A DNA stretch of 21,640 nt from RGIG4608 sp964534905 (GCA_964534905.1 CAZHPZ010000024.1:1-21640); one strand, 5' to 3'. Positions 13,296 through 21,463 are shown, counted from the stretch's first letter. Notes: a model not told the origin generated them from the letters alone. Numbers and translations: made by a program.

Positions 13296-15881
13296 TTACG
13301 ATTCGGAAAATTTTCGTGCGAATTCGTTTATCTCATTGCCGGTGCATATGAGTTCGGAAACAAATTCGGCAACCGTCATTCTCGAAATGCCCGAATGAAC
13401 GGCTGAAAACTGAACAAGTCGGTCGCCTGTGACCACTCTTATTTTATAATTCGGTCCCAGTTCGTGCATCATTCTTTCTATGAATGCGTCGGCAGTCTGA
13501 TTTTGCTTTGTGAATACCACACGGAGCAAATCGGATTCAGTGTCGGATCCCGTTCCGCCGTCAACTCGGTAAGCGTCAAAAACAAGCACGGTCTTTTCTT
13601 TTGTGAACGCTACGTAGTTTTTTAAAATATCCACAAGCGTTTCACGTGCCTTTTCGAGATTGTATTTTGATATTTCATTTAGAGTGTCCCAAGCATATAT
13701 AAGATTATATCCGTCTATGATGGTCATGCTTTCTTCGGGAACTATACGGTGGCGCGGGGTGCTTTTTTTATTTTCTACGGATCTTAAAATCTTCGGCTCA
13801 CTGTATTTTTTGCGGCGTATGGGACCGAATTCACGAAGCATTATGGCCTCAAGTTCCTCATCGCTTAGCTTATATTTTTTCGAAAGTGATGACGCTCGCG
13901 GAATTATATCATCGGAGATTGCAGATTCCGATACGGATATCGGAGTTTCTATATGCTTGCACGATTCAACGTCACGCCAATTTACTATCGTTGCCGCTCC
14001 GTGTGAGCAAAAAACGGAGTGCGGAGGATTCAAAATATCCGCCTCCGGGTCGTAATGAGCCGCGGCTATTATTTCCTCGGCATTGTGACAGGGATAGTAT
14101 CCGCAGGGAACGCAGGAAAGCTTACCCTCACCGTGAGAATAGGACGTTACATCCTTGATGTATCCGTGCAGGGTCGATACAGGTGCTTTTCCGGATATAA
14201 CAGTGAATTTTTCGTCGGCACCCGATATTTCAAACTCTGCGTTACGTGCCTGAAGATCGTTAATGGCTTGGCCGACAAGAGACGTGGGAGCTTCAAGCGT
14301 GAATTTGTAGTAGGGCTCAAGTAGCGTGCAACCGCCCCTCATAAGACCGTGCCTTACAGCTCGGAATGTAGCTTCTCTGAAATCACCGCCCTCTGTGTGC
14401 TTTAGGTGAGCCTTTCCCGCTATGAGCGTAATTTTTGTATCTGTCAGCAGTGCCCCCGTTAAAATGCCTCTGTGAGCCTTTTCGTATAAATGGGATAATA
14501 TAAGCCTTTGCCAATTCAGAGCGAGGAAGCTTTCATTGACTCTTGTGTCGAATATCAACCCGGTGCCCTGAGGCTGCGGCTCAAGCAGAAGTTGAACCTC
14601 GGCATAATGCCGTAGTGGCTCAAAATGTCCGATACCTATTGCCTTGGAGCGTAATGTCTCCTTGTAAAGTATTTTACCTGCGTCAAGCTCGCAGCCTATT
14701 GAGAGCCTGTCGTGTATGAGCCTTTTTAATACGTCGATTTGAATATCTCCCATAAGCCGTGCTTCTATTTGTGACAACTCATCGTTCCAACAAAGGTGAA
14801 GCGACGGCTCCTCCTCTTCAAGCTCCTTAAGCCTTTGATAATACATACTCGGATCGCAGCCTGAGGGAAGAATGATTCTATAAGATATTACAGGCTCAAG
14901 GAGTGGCTTTGCGGAGTCGGATTCGATGCCGAGACCCTGTCCTGCATATGTGTCCGAAAGACCTATTACTGCGCAAATTTCTCCTACCTCGGCTTTGTCC
15001 GCTTGCTCGTATTTGTCACCGGAATAAAGACGTATCTGATTAATTTTCTCTGATTTTGACTTGCCGTCGGATCCGATATAAGTGATCTCATCTCTTGCCT
15101 TAAGCGTGCCGCTTGTTATTTTCATATAGGTAAGACGTGTAGATCCGATTCTTGATATTTTATATATTTTAGCACCGAATCCATTTTCACTGTAAATCGG
15201 CGATAGTGAATAACGATCTAAGCACTCAAGAAGAAAATCCACGCCGTCAATACGCAGAGCAGAGCCGAATATGCAGGGAAAAATCCGTCTGTCACTTATA
15301 AGCTCGGCGATTTCTTCATCCGATATTGCTTCTCCCGAAGCAACGGTTTCAAGAATTTCTTCGTTTACAAGCGCAAGCCTTTCTTCAAGAGTATTACGCT
15401 CCATATCCGATTCAAACGGAACGCATAGCGGAGAAAGGGAAGATGATAATTCATTCTCAAGCTCTTCTCTGAGCTTTATCGAAATATCGGTTTTGTTGAC
15501 AAAGATGAATGTCGGTATGTTGTAATGCTCAAGCAAGCTCCAAAGTGTTTTTGCGTGACTCTGAACACCATCTGTGGCACTTATTAAAATAATTGCGTAA
15601 TCGAGCAGAGAAAGAGTCCTTTCCGTTTCGGCGGAAAAATCGACGTGTCCCGGAGTATCGAGGAGGATATAATCGGTGCTTTCGGTTGAAAAGCGTGCTT
15701 GCTTTGAAAATACGGTAATTCCTCGCTCACGCTCAACGGCGGCTGTATCGAGATATGTGTTTTTATGATCTACACGTCCGAGCGTGCGTATTTTTCCCGA
15801 TATATACAGCAATGCCTCGGAAAGAGTGGTTTTTCCCGCGTCCACATGCGCAAGTATGCCTATGGTAAGCTTCTTTTTCAT
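13296..15881 (-). CDS. TetM/EF-G-like ribosomal GTPase fused to a YacP/Rae1-type NYN endoribonuclease
   Basis: One uninterrupted 861-residue frame. I start at ATG 15881, six bases after GGAGG; an ATG at 15887 abuts that site. Residues 1-~690 are a translation-factor GTPase: P-loop AHVDAGKT (11-18), switch I ERERGIT (50-56), DTPGH (75-79), NKTD (129-132), then domains II-V like the ribosomal-protection TetM/TetW family. At the domain IV tip, where TetM has YSPVS, this protein has KAHLKHTEGGDF (~490-501), so tetracycline release is doubtful. Residues ~718-850 match the NYN nuclease YacP/Rae1: IIDGYNLIYAW (D723), VLVFDAYRV (D769), FTKQNQTADAFIE (D798) and VTGD (D820); D723 and D798 align with the D7 and D81 positions of Bacillus Rae1, which cuts mRNA in the ribosomal A site. 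The fusion implies a GTP-driven, ribosome-docked mRNA nuclease (inference). Monocistronic with its own promoter. Confidence 0.9.
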   Translation of the reverse strand: MKKKLTIGILAHVDAGKTTLSEALLYISGKIRTLGRVDHKNTYLDTAAVERERGITVFSKQARFSTESTDYILLDTPGHVDFSAETERTLSLLDYAIILISATDGVQSHAKTLWSLLEHYNIPTFIFVNKTDISIKLREELENELSSSLSPLCVPFESDMERNTLEERLALVNEEILETVASGEAISDEEIAELISDRRIFPCIFGSALRIDGVDFLLECLDRYSLSPIYSENGFGAKIYKISRIGSTRLTYMKITSGTLKARDEITYIGSDGKSKSEKINQIRLYSGDKYEQADKAEVGEICAVIGLSDTYAGQGLGIESDSAKPLLEPVISYRIILPSGCDPSMYYQRLKELEEEEPSLHLCWNDELSQIEARLMGDIQIDVLKRLIHDRLSIGCELDAGKILYKETLRSKAIGIGHFEPLRHYAEVQLLLEPQPQGTGLIFDTRVNESFLALNWQRLILSHLYEKAHRGILTGALLTDTKITLIAGKAHLKHTEGGDFREATFRAVRHGLMRGGCTLLEPYYKFTLEAPTSLVGQAINDLQARNAEFEISGADEKFTVISGKAPVSTLHGYIKDVTSYSHGEGKLSCVPCGYYPCHNAEEIIAAAHYDPEADILNPPHSVFCSHGAATIVNWRDVESCKHIETPISVSESAISDDIIPRASSLSKKYKLSDEELEAIMLREFGPIRRKKYSEPKILRSVENKKSTPRHRIVPEESMTIIDGYNLIYAWDTLNEISKYNLEKARETLVDILKNYVAFTKEKTVLVFDAYRVDGGTGSDTESDLLRVVFTKQNQTADAFIERMMHELGPNYKIRVVTGDRLVQFSAVHSGISRMTVAEFVSELICTGNEINEFARKFSES

Positions 15882-15910
15882 TTTCATCCTCCTTTCAACT
15901 GATTCTCTTT

Positions 15911-15939
15911 ATTATACCATATTTTTTGTGCTTCTGCAA
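15911..15939 (-). promoter_or_regulatory. Promoter of the GTPase-NYN gene with an overlapping dyad
   Basis: Read on the minus strand: TTGCAG (15939-15934), 17 bases, TATAAT (15916-15911), about 20 nt before the ribosome site AAAGGAGG. An inverted repeat TGCAAC-N5-GTTGCA (15935-15951) overlaps the -35 box and could be an operator; it has some similarity to MerR-family half sites but lies upstream of the usual spacer position. The divergent promoter at 16026-16054 shares the same 200-bp gap. The rest of the gap holds nothing I can support. Confidence 0.7.
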
Positions 15940-16025
15940 CCTTAAGTTGCACAAATGTAAGCCTGAATATGTTGTATATTAACTCTGCATTATGATAAAA
16001 TACGGTTGTAAATAACAGAATTCTA

Positions 16026-16054
16026 TTTACAAATTCGTACAAAAGTAGTATAAT
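16026..16054 (+). promoter_or_regulatory. Promoter of the LiaF/LiaG-like operon
   Basis: TTTACA (16026-16031), a 17-base spacer and TATAAT (16049-16054), ~30 bases before the ATG at 16086 with AAGGGAG between. No LiaR-type or other operator was recognised. Confidence 0.75.
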
Positions 16055-16085
16055 TAGAAACAGACAGTTGAAGGGAGATTGTTTT

Positions 16086-16763
16086 ATGAAAAATTTAAGA
16101 AAAATCATTTGGGGTGTTATATTCATCGCCGCGGCAGTGCTTATAGCACTTAATTCATTTGATATTATACATTTCGATGTTTTCTTTGACGGTTGGTGGA
16201 CGCTTTTTATCATTGTTCCGTCATTTGTTGATATGATAACGCAGAAATTTAATATTTCAAGCCTCGTGTGCTTCGGAGTCGGAGTGTTTTTGCTTCTTGC
16301 ATGTCAGGATATAGTGGAATTCGAAACTATATGGAAGCTCCTTTTGCCGACGGTTATAGCAATTATAGGTATTAAAATGATAATGTCGTCTTTAAGGAAG
16401 GGCAAAACCGATAAAATATATGAATCCATTCGCGGCGAGGGAAGGGAGATAAAAAACGGTACGGCGATGTTCGGCGGCTCACAGTTGAATTTTGATAATA
16501 TCGTTTTTGACGGTGCGGAGCTTACCGCTTGCTTCGGCGGACTTGAATGCGACTTGAGAGGAGCGATTATAGATCGCGATTGTGTTATAAACGCAAGTGC
16601 TGTGTTCGGAGGAATTGATATTAAAATTCCGAATAATATCAAGGTGATAAATAACGCAAGTGCAATGTTTGGCGGTGTCGATATTAAAAACAGCGATCCC
16701 AACGGAGCTCATACTCTTTATATAGAGGGAATTGCCGCTTTCGGAGGTATTGATGTTAAATGA
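16086..16763 (+). CDS. LiaF-like membrane protein with FGG beta repeats
   Basis: 225 residues from ATG 16086; an in-frame TTG at 16068 is not needed because AAGGGAG fits the ATG. The N-terminal ~100 residues form about four membrane helices (around 7-24, 37-52, 58-73 and 82-101), as in the DUF5668/LiaF N-terminal domain. The soluble C-terminal part has five evenly spaced FGG motifs at 129, 150, 174, 195 and 219, matching the LiaF C-terminal repeat domain. In Bacillus LiaF inhibits the LiaRS two-component system that senses damage to the lipid II cycle. The next gene overlaps by four bases (ATGA), so they are translationally coupled. No kinase or regulator is adjacent, so the partner must lie elsewhere or be absent. 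The exact orthology to LiaF is an inference. Confidence 0.8.
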   Translation: MKNLRKIIWGVIFIAAAVLIALNSFDIIHFDVFFDGWWTLFIIVPSFVDMITQKFNISSLVCFGVGVFLLLACQDIVEFETIWKLLLPTVIAIIGIKMIMSSLRKGKTDKIYESIRGEGREIKNGTAMFGGSQLNFDNIVFDGAELTACFGGLECDLRGAIIDRDCVINASAVFGGIDIKIPNNIKVINNASAMFGGVDIKNSDPNGAHTLYIEGIAAFGGIDVK

Positions 16764-17557
16764 CACAGATTCAGAAGATTATAAAAGCGATATCCCTTGC
16801 CTTTGCATTTGCTTTGGCATTCGGAATTATTGCGTCGGTTGTTTCATGGATAGGAGTGATATTTACGAATAACGGAATTCTTGATGAGAGTATAGTGTAC
16901 GATTTTGAAAATGCAAGCATTGTGGATATAGATATAGGCGCCGCATCGTTGCAAGTTATTGTGGGTGATAAGCTGTCGGTATCTACAAATATAGCTAATC
17001 TTACGGTGAGCAAAAGGGACGGAACACTCATAATAAAGCAGAACAAGAATAAATTTTATAATTATTTCGGCAAAGCGGGAGATATTATTATCACAGTCCC
17101 CGCAGGACACAATTTCGATAAATTTTATCTTGACGCAGGTGCGGGAAACGTAAGCATCGAAAATCTTTCGTGTGATTCGGCGAGCATCAATCTCGGAGCG
17201 GGTAAGACGTTGATAAACTGCCTCTATGTATCAGGACGTGCGAAGATAGATGCGGGTGCCGGGGAACTTGATATTCTCGGCGGGTCGATAAAAAATCTGA
17301 AGCTTGATCTCGGAGTCGGTCAATGTAATATATCATCAGCCCTCTTGGGCAATTCCACGGTTTCATGCGGAATCGGTCAGGCAAATATTCATATCATAGG
17401 CGAGACGGAAAGCTATACGGTAAGTGTTTCGACGGGAATAGGACAGGCAAGATTTAACGGCGGTGATGTGATCGGTAACCGTGTGTTCGGTCAAGGAGAA
17501 AATGTAATATCCGTTGACGGCGGTATTGGTGAGATCAATATCGATATTGCACGGTAA
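16760..17557 (+). CDS. DUF4097 (LiaG-like) membrane-anchored beta-repeat protein
   Basis: 265 residues. A membrane helix spans ~7-35, and the remainder is predicted outside the cell as a right-handed beta solenoid. At least seven glycine-rich turns recur about every 20 residues: DAGAGNVS, NLGAGKTL, DAGAGELD, DLGVGQCN, SCGIGQAN, STGIGQAR, DGGIGEIN. This is the DUF4097 pattern, also seen in Bacillus LiaG. The start codon overlaps the stop of the LiaF-like gene (ATGA), so the pair is made together and probably works as a complex on the membrane surface, plausibly in envelope-stress sensing. The biochemical role of DUF4097 proteins is not established. Expression ends at the terminator directly after the stop. 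Confidence 0.82.
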   Translation: MTQIQKIIKAISLAFAFALAFGIIASVVSWIGVIFTNNGILDESIVYDFENASIVDIDIGAASLQVIVGDKLSVSTNIANLTVSKRDGTLIIKQNKNKFYNYFGKAGDIIITVPAGHNFDKFYLDAGAGNVSIENLSCDSASINLGAGKTLINCLYVSGRAKIDAGAGELDILGGSIKNLKLDLGVGQCNISSALLGNSTVSCGIGQANIHIIGETESYTVSVSTGIGQARFNGGDVIGNRVFGQGENVISVDGGIGEINIDIAR

Positions 17558-17559
17558 AT

Positions 17560-17592
17560 AAAAAATCAGGAGCGTAAAGCTCCTGATTTTTT
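17560..17592. terminator. Bidirectional terminator
   Basis: AAAAAATCAGGAGC (17560-17573) pairs perfectly with GCTCCTGATTTTTT (17579-17592) around a 5-nt loop. It serves the LiaG-like gene ending at 17557 and, from the other side, the lipoprotein gene ending at 17606. Confidence 0.92.
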
Positions 17593-17605
17593 ATGCTTTG
17601 AACGA

Positions 17606-18178
17606 TTAAAATGTATATTTAACCGTTACCGAATTACCTCTTGACGAGGTGTAATAAATTGCAATGTAATTGATATTTCCGTTTGCATACGATATAGCGA
17701 ATTTAGCGTTTTTAGCCGAAATTCCGTTTGTACCGAGGAAGACGTCAAGTGATGCTATGCTTGCGGACATTATGCCGTTTGCATAGGAAAGATTTTTGAT
17801 AGCGTCGTCCGAAAAATCAAACTGCGGAACCGCAAATGCATTTAAATCGAGATGAGTGCTCTCTCCCGAGGAACTCGATGTGTATGCATCGGGAGCTGTT
17901 ATTTCGTTATTCGAAATATCGAATTTTTCAGGTGATTCTATCTTATAATCCGCGATTTTTTTGCCGTTCTCGGTTCTTACGTTGTATGTTTCCTTTTGTG
18001 TGTGAGCACTCGGAGATGTAACGGTTATCGTAAGCGTGTATGAATCAAATCCGCTTGCGATAATTTCGGATATCTCGCCAGCAACCTTTTCAGCCTCGGT
18101 AAGGCTTTGCTCAAAGCAGGAGGAAAGGCAAATTACTACGGTTAATAAAATAAGTATTATCTTAGTTAAATTTTTCAT
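17606..18178 (-). CDS. Small surface lipoprotein of unknown function
   Basis: 190 residues, starting behind TAAGGAGG. It has a lipoprotein signal: MKNLTK, a hydrophobic core, then the lipobox LSSC with lipidated C21. The mature part begins with a helical stretch (LTEAEKVAGEISEIIASG) and continues as alternating beta strands (SYTLTITVTS, KKIADYKIES, NYIAIYYTSSRGNSVTVKYTF), suggesting a compact LolA/LppX-like or DUF-type beta domain, but I recognise no family. The charge is mostly neutral with Ser-rich loops. It lies 17 nt downstream of the nuclease gene and is probably co-transcribed, which hints at a shared surface role such as handling extracellular DNA products; that is inference only. Confidence 0.8.
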   Translation of the reverse strand: MKNLTKIILILLTVVICLSSCFEQSLTEAEKVAGEISEIIASGFDSYTLTITVTSPSAHTQKETYNVRTENGKKIADYKIESPEKFDISNNEITAPDAYTSSSSGESTHLDLNAFAVPQFDFSDDAIKNLSYANGIMSASIASLDVFLGTNGISAKNAKFAISYANGNINYIAIYYTSSRGNSVTVKYTF

Positions 18179-18195
18179 TTTCTTACCTCCTTAAA

Positions 18196-20016
18196 TTAAA
18201 TATATTTTTTGCCGAAAAGCTGATATACGGCAAAGGGAAGTGCATACAAAGCCAAAGCCTCGACCGACGTTGCGAGAACACGTATATCGAGCGTGTCATT
18301 TGTGATATTGTCGATATCGTTGTTATATTTTTCAACAACGGAAAGGAGAGATGCGTATTCGTTCTGAACGCTGTTCTTTTCGTCGTCTGTGAGCTTTGCG
18401 TAAGCATTTACCGCTTCGCAGATCTTCGAATACAACGCCTCACCCTCAAGACCCTTAAGAGCGCTTACCGCATTTGTAAACGTGCTCTTATATCCGCTTG
18501 CGGGAGTATCTGGAATATCGGGTGTGTCTGTGCCGGAGTTGCCGGAATTGTTTGTGTAGAACTGACATACAAAGGGATCGTTGCTTACATCGCAAGGACC
18601 AACAGTGGTGTAAGACTTGTCGTTTCTCGTACCGAGAGCATAGGTTTTGCCGCTTATCTTCGTTACAAGGGTGTTAAGCTCGGTATCAAAGGTATAAACG
18701 GTCTCGGCAGTTGTACTGTAAATGCCGTTGACATGAAGATTTCCGTCGCTGCCGGTAACCTCTTTTGAGTTGATATATGTCTTTGTACCGTCTGCAAGAG
18801 TGTAGATATAATATCCGTCGGTTGTTTCTTCGAGATAAATATCTATAGCGGACGAAAAATCATCCGTTGTTGCAAGATAGAAGGAGTTCTTTGTATCCAT
18901 TCCGCCTGCAAGATAGTATGTTCCTCCTGCAAGGGTCTGGTTCATACCGAGCTTGTAGGATGTTCCCGCAACGGGAGAGGTTACTACTTCGGGAGTAGTT
19001 GTTGTGTTACCGTCGGAGCCGTTGTTTCCGCCGTTGTTGCTGTCTCCGTTGCTTCCGCCGCCATTGCCTTCAATTCCCTCGCTTGCTTTGGAGGAGGGCG
19101 TTGTCATATCTTCGGGAACGTCCTTTCCAAAGATAAGCCAAGCATATTCAGGATAGTCGATAAAGACATTTCTGTTACCTTGATATGCCGCAACAACTTC
19201 GTTTCTGCCAAGCTCCCAAGTATCTACAGGGTCAAGCTCACACCATTCAAGAAGTACGTCAATACTCTGAAAAATATTTGTTATTGAAGAGCATCCATTC
19301 CAATCGGCGCCGTATCTTACATACATATAAAGACAAATTCTTGCTACATCACCTTTAACATCATCAAAAGGTTCAAAATATGTAGTATTGTATGTACCGC
19401 CGGACATACTGTTAACTAAGGTGTCACCATATGCTTGTGAACCGTTGGTAACGTTTCCGTATTTCTTGTTTCCGCGAGTGCTGTTAGTTTTAACATTATC
19501 AGGACGAATATGATGGAGATCCGCTCCGGGACCGGTGGTATTATATCCTCCAAGAGATTTAGGCCAAACATGTTCACGATTCCATCCCGGTGATGAAGCG
19601 TTGAATGTGCTGGATGTTGTTACAAAAGATGTATAAAAAAGAACAACAGTTCCGTCTTCATTTTGGCAATCAGTATATTTAGCCATGTTTTTGCAGTCGT
19701 CATATGTAGAATTCTTTTTATGCGTAGATTTCATCAGTGTACGTAATGACGACAAAAGAGTTGATGAACTAAGGACAGACAGGGTTTCAAAATCATATCC
19801 GTCGGAATAATATGAGCTTGCACTTGTGCCGTCTAAGGTTGTGGCTAAGACGCCTCTTGTTCCGGAATTGTATTTTGTGGAATAAGAAGTTGGCTGTGTA
19901 CTCGTCGAATATGTACTCTCATAAGAATAATCAACGGCAAATACACTTATAACCGTTGATTGTAATAAGAGAATCAAAACGAGGAGCAGAGCAAATAATT
20001 TACTGAAATTTCTCAT
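18196..20016 (-). CDS. Secreted EndA-type endonuclease I with linker, C-terminal domains and hydrophobic tail
   Basis: 606 residues from ATG 20016 (GGAG upstream); the longer in-frame extension to 20181 has no start signal and would bury the signal peptide. A Sec signal peptide (1-~28) ends near VFAVD. The endonuclease I (PF04231-type) beta-beta-alpha-metal core lies at ~60-300: catalytic H149 in NREHVWP, DLHHIRP (167-173), N178/R181/N183 with YG (186-187), and RNVFIDYPEY (282-291). A Ser/Gly/Asn/Thr-rich linker (~305-347) follows, then a beta-rich domain (~348-490), a second short linker and a helical segment. It ends in a hydrophobic stretch and GKKYI, possibly a membrane tether. It should cut extracellular DNA or RNA without sequence specificity, for nutrition or biofilm and competence roles. 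Confidence 0.88.
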   Translation of the reverse strand: MRNFSKLFALLLVLILLLQSTVISVFAVDYSYESTYSTSTQPTSYSTKYNSGTRGVLATTLDGTSASSYYSDGYDFETLSVLSSSTLLSSLRTLMKSTHKKNSTYDDCKNMAKYTDCQNEDGTVVLFYTSFVTTSSTFNASSPGWNREHVWPKSLGGYNTTGPGADLHHIRPDNVKTNSTRGNKKYGNVTNGSQAYGDTLVNSMSGGTYNTTYFEPFDDVKGDVARICLYMYVRYGADWNGCSSITNIFQSIDVLLEWCELDPVDTWELGRNEVVAAYQGNRNVFIDYPEYAWLIFGKDVPEDMTTPSSKASEGIEGNGGGSNGDSNNGGNNGSDGNTTTTPEVVTSPVAGTSYKLGMNQTLAGGTYYLAGGMDTKNSFYLATTDDFSSAIDIYLEETTDGYYIYTLADGTKTYINSKEVTGSDGNLHVNGIYSTTAETVYTFDTELNTLVTKISGKTYALGTRNDKSYTTVGPCDVSNDPFVCQFYTNNSGNSGTDTPDIPDTPASGYKSTFTNAVSALKGLEGEALYSKICEAVNAYAKLTDDEKNSVQNEYASLLSVVEKYNNDIDNITNDTLDIRVLATSVEALALYALPFAVYQLFGKKYI

Positions 20017-20050
20017 AACTATCTCCATTTGATTTATTTGTATTTTAAAC

Positions 20051-20079
20051 ATTATACCACTTTTCGCCTCGTTTTTAAA
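20051..20079 (-). promoter_or_regulatory. Promoter of the nuclease-lipoprotein operon
   Basis: On the minus strand a perfect TATAAT (20056-20051) preceded by 17 bases and a weak -35 TTTAAA (20079-20074). The -35 is poor, so an activator may be needed. The remaining ~110 bases up to the divergent promoter are AT-rich with nothing else recognised. Confidence 0.55.
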
Positions 20080-20188
20080 GTCCCACGTGTGCTTTTTATT
20101 ATTTTTGTTAAAACTACTTAATAAAATCGGACATTTTGTAAAATTATATCGAAAAATTTGTGTATATTGAACATATTGCAAAATGATA

Positions 20189-20217
20189 TTGAATATAAGA
20201 TAAAATTATGATATAAT
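20189..20217 (+). promoter_or_regulatory. Promoter of the hydrolase-pspC operon
   Basis: TTGAAT (20189-20194), 17 bases, TATAAT (20212-20217), then the strong ribosome site AAAGGAGGG just before ATG 20237. The leader is very short (~13 nt). Confidence 0.75.
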
Positions 20218-20236
20218 GTAAGAAAGGAGGGAAGAT

Positions 20237-21202
20237 ATGATATTTGAAAATAAAATCCTTGATATATACAGATCTATGGCTTATGTCAGATGCGACGACA
20301 GCGGCGTTGCATTCTATTTTTCGGCCGACGATTTTCCGGGGTTGATATCACGCCCGTATTCCTTTAGCTCGTCTCACGGACATACGCTTCGGGGGTACTT
20401 CTATTATTATCCGAGCGTAAGGCACGGCAGAATAGTGATTTTCGATCACGGCTTCGGCGGCGGTCACCGCTCATATATGAAAGAGATAGAAATGCTTTGC
20501 TCAAGGGGATTTTTGGTCTTTTCGTACGATCACACGGGATGTATGGAATCGGGAGGAAAGAACACCTGCGGTATGGCACAGTCGCTTTGCGACCTTAACG
20601 ATTGCCTGTGTGCACTAAAGAATGAGGCAGAACTTTCGGGATATGATTTTTCCGTTATGGGACATAGCTGGGGAGGCTTTTCCACTCTCAATATTACCGC
20701 GCTTCATCCGGATATTACACATATAGTCGCACTTTGCGGATTTACTTCCGTCGGACGTCTTGTCGATTCTTATTTTTCGGGCTTGCTCGCACCGTACCGT
20801 AAGCCGATTATGAGGCTTGAGTGTGAATCAAATCCCGATTTTGTCGGATATGATGCGTCGGAAACGATTGAGCACTCGCGCACATCCGCTCTGCTCGTGT
20901 ATTCGGATAACGATCCTGTTTGCAAGAAAAAATACAGCTATGACGCCTTGTATGCCGCACTTTCTGACAAACCGAATGTAAAATTTGTCCTTGCGGAGGG
21001 AAAGGGACACAATCCGAATTATACTGCCGACGCAGTTACGTATCTCGGAGAATATATAGCGCGAAAAAATAAGCTTGTGAAAAACGGAAGTCTCGATACC
21101 GATGAAAAGAAGAAACAGTTTGTCGATGGCTTCGACTGGGACAGAATGACCGCACAGGACACGGAGATATGGCAAAAAATATTCGACCACTTGGAAAATT
21201 AA
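20237..21202 (+). CDS. Alpha/beta-hydrolase (serine hydrolase) of unknown substrate
   Basis: 321 residues, cytoplasmic (no signal peptide). Classical alpha/beta fold motifs are present: oxyanion strand FDHGFGGGHRSY (69-80), nucleophile elbow GHSWGG with S144, acid in VYSDNDPVC (D226, or D224), and histidine GKGHNP (H258). The N-terminal ~60 residues (with RGYFYYYPS) resemble the cap-less strand lead-in of peptidase S9-like or serine aminopeptidase-type hydrolases. A charged C-terminal tail of ~45 residues follows the fold. It has many cysteines (C19, C88, C102, C111, C118, C123, C125). It is followed 18 nt later by pspC, so the two are likely one operon. Esterase, lysophospholipase or acyl hydrolase are all possible. 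Confidence 0.85.
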   Translation: MIFENKILDIYRSMAYVRCDDSGVAFYFSADDFPGLISRPYSFSSSHGHTLRGYFYYYPSVRHGRIVIFDHGFGGGHRSYMKEIEMLCSRGFLVFSYDHTGCMESGGKNTCGMAQSLCDLNDCLCALKNEAELSGYDFSVMGHSWGGFSTLNITALHPDITHIVALCGFTSVGRLVDSYFSGLLAPYRKPIMRLECESNPDFVGYDASETIEHSRTSALLVYSDNDPVCKKKYSYDALYAALSDKPNVKFVLAEGKGHNPNYTADAVTYLGEYIARKNKLVKNGSLDTDEKKKQFVDGFDWDRMTAQDTEIWQKIFDHLEN

Positions 21203-21220
21203 TTGACATAGGAGTATGAT

Positions 21221-21409
21221 ATGCAGAAAAAGCTTTATAAATCCAACAAAAACAAAATGTTAGACGGTGTATGCGGCGGTATTGCCGAGTACTTTGATAT
21301 TGACCCGACGCTGATTCGCCTTGCGGCGGTGCTTTTCGGATTGAGCGGAAGCGGACTTCTTCTCTATATTGCGGCGGCGATAATTATACCTCGCGATCCG
21401 AATTGCTAA
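21221..21409 (+). CDS. PspC domain membrane protein
   Basis: 62 residues with the PspC signature: KKLYKSNKNKMLDGVCGGIAEYFDIDPTLIRL in the first half (here residues ~3-36) and one membrane helix (~36-57). PspC proteins associate with the inner face of the membrane and, in Gram-negatives, relay envelope stress to PspA/PspF; in Clostridia they are short stand-alone proteins of unclear role. AGGAG precedes the ATG, 18 nt after the hydrolase gene. No PspA/LiaH gene is in the window, but a LiaF/LiaG-like pair lies 4 kb upstream, so an envelope-stress theme is plausible. Confidence 0.92.
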   Translation: MQKKLYKSNKNKMLDGVCGGIAEYFDIDPTLIRLAAVLFGLSGSGLLLYIAAAIIIPRDPNC

Positions 21410-21437
21410 AAATTAATAAAAATTGATAATAATTGAT

Positions 21438-21463
21438 AAAAAAGCCTCATTTGAGGCTTTTTT
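21438..21463. terminator. Bidirectional terminator between pspC and the YetF-like gene
   Basis: AAAAAAGCCTCA (21438-21449) pairs perfectly with TGAGGCTTTTTT (21452-21463) across a 2-nt gap (loop effectively 4-6 nt). Both flanks carry A/T runs, so it ends the plus-strand pspC transcript and the minus-strand gene whose stop codon (21464-21462) it overlaps. Confidence 0.88.

Noticed and set aside
13296..15881. Classical tetracycline-resistance gene tet(M)/tet(W)
   Set aside because: GTPase similarity is clear, but the protein is ~220 residues longer, carries an NYN nuclease domain, and lacks the YSPVS loop used to dislodge tetracycline.
18196..20181. Start of the nuclease at 20181
   Set aside because: The extra 55 codons include the promoter and AT-rich leader and would place the signal peptide internally; ATG 20016 has a ribosome site and begins the signal peptide.
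20237..21202. Dienelactone hydrolase or acyltransferase assignment for the hydrolase
   Set aside because: Only generic alpha/beta-hydrolase motifs are visible; nothing in the sequence fixes a substrate.
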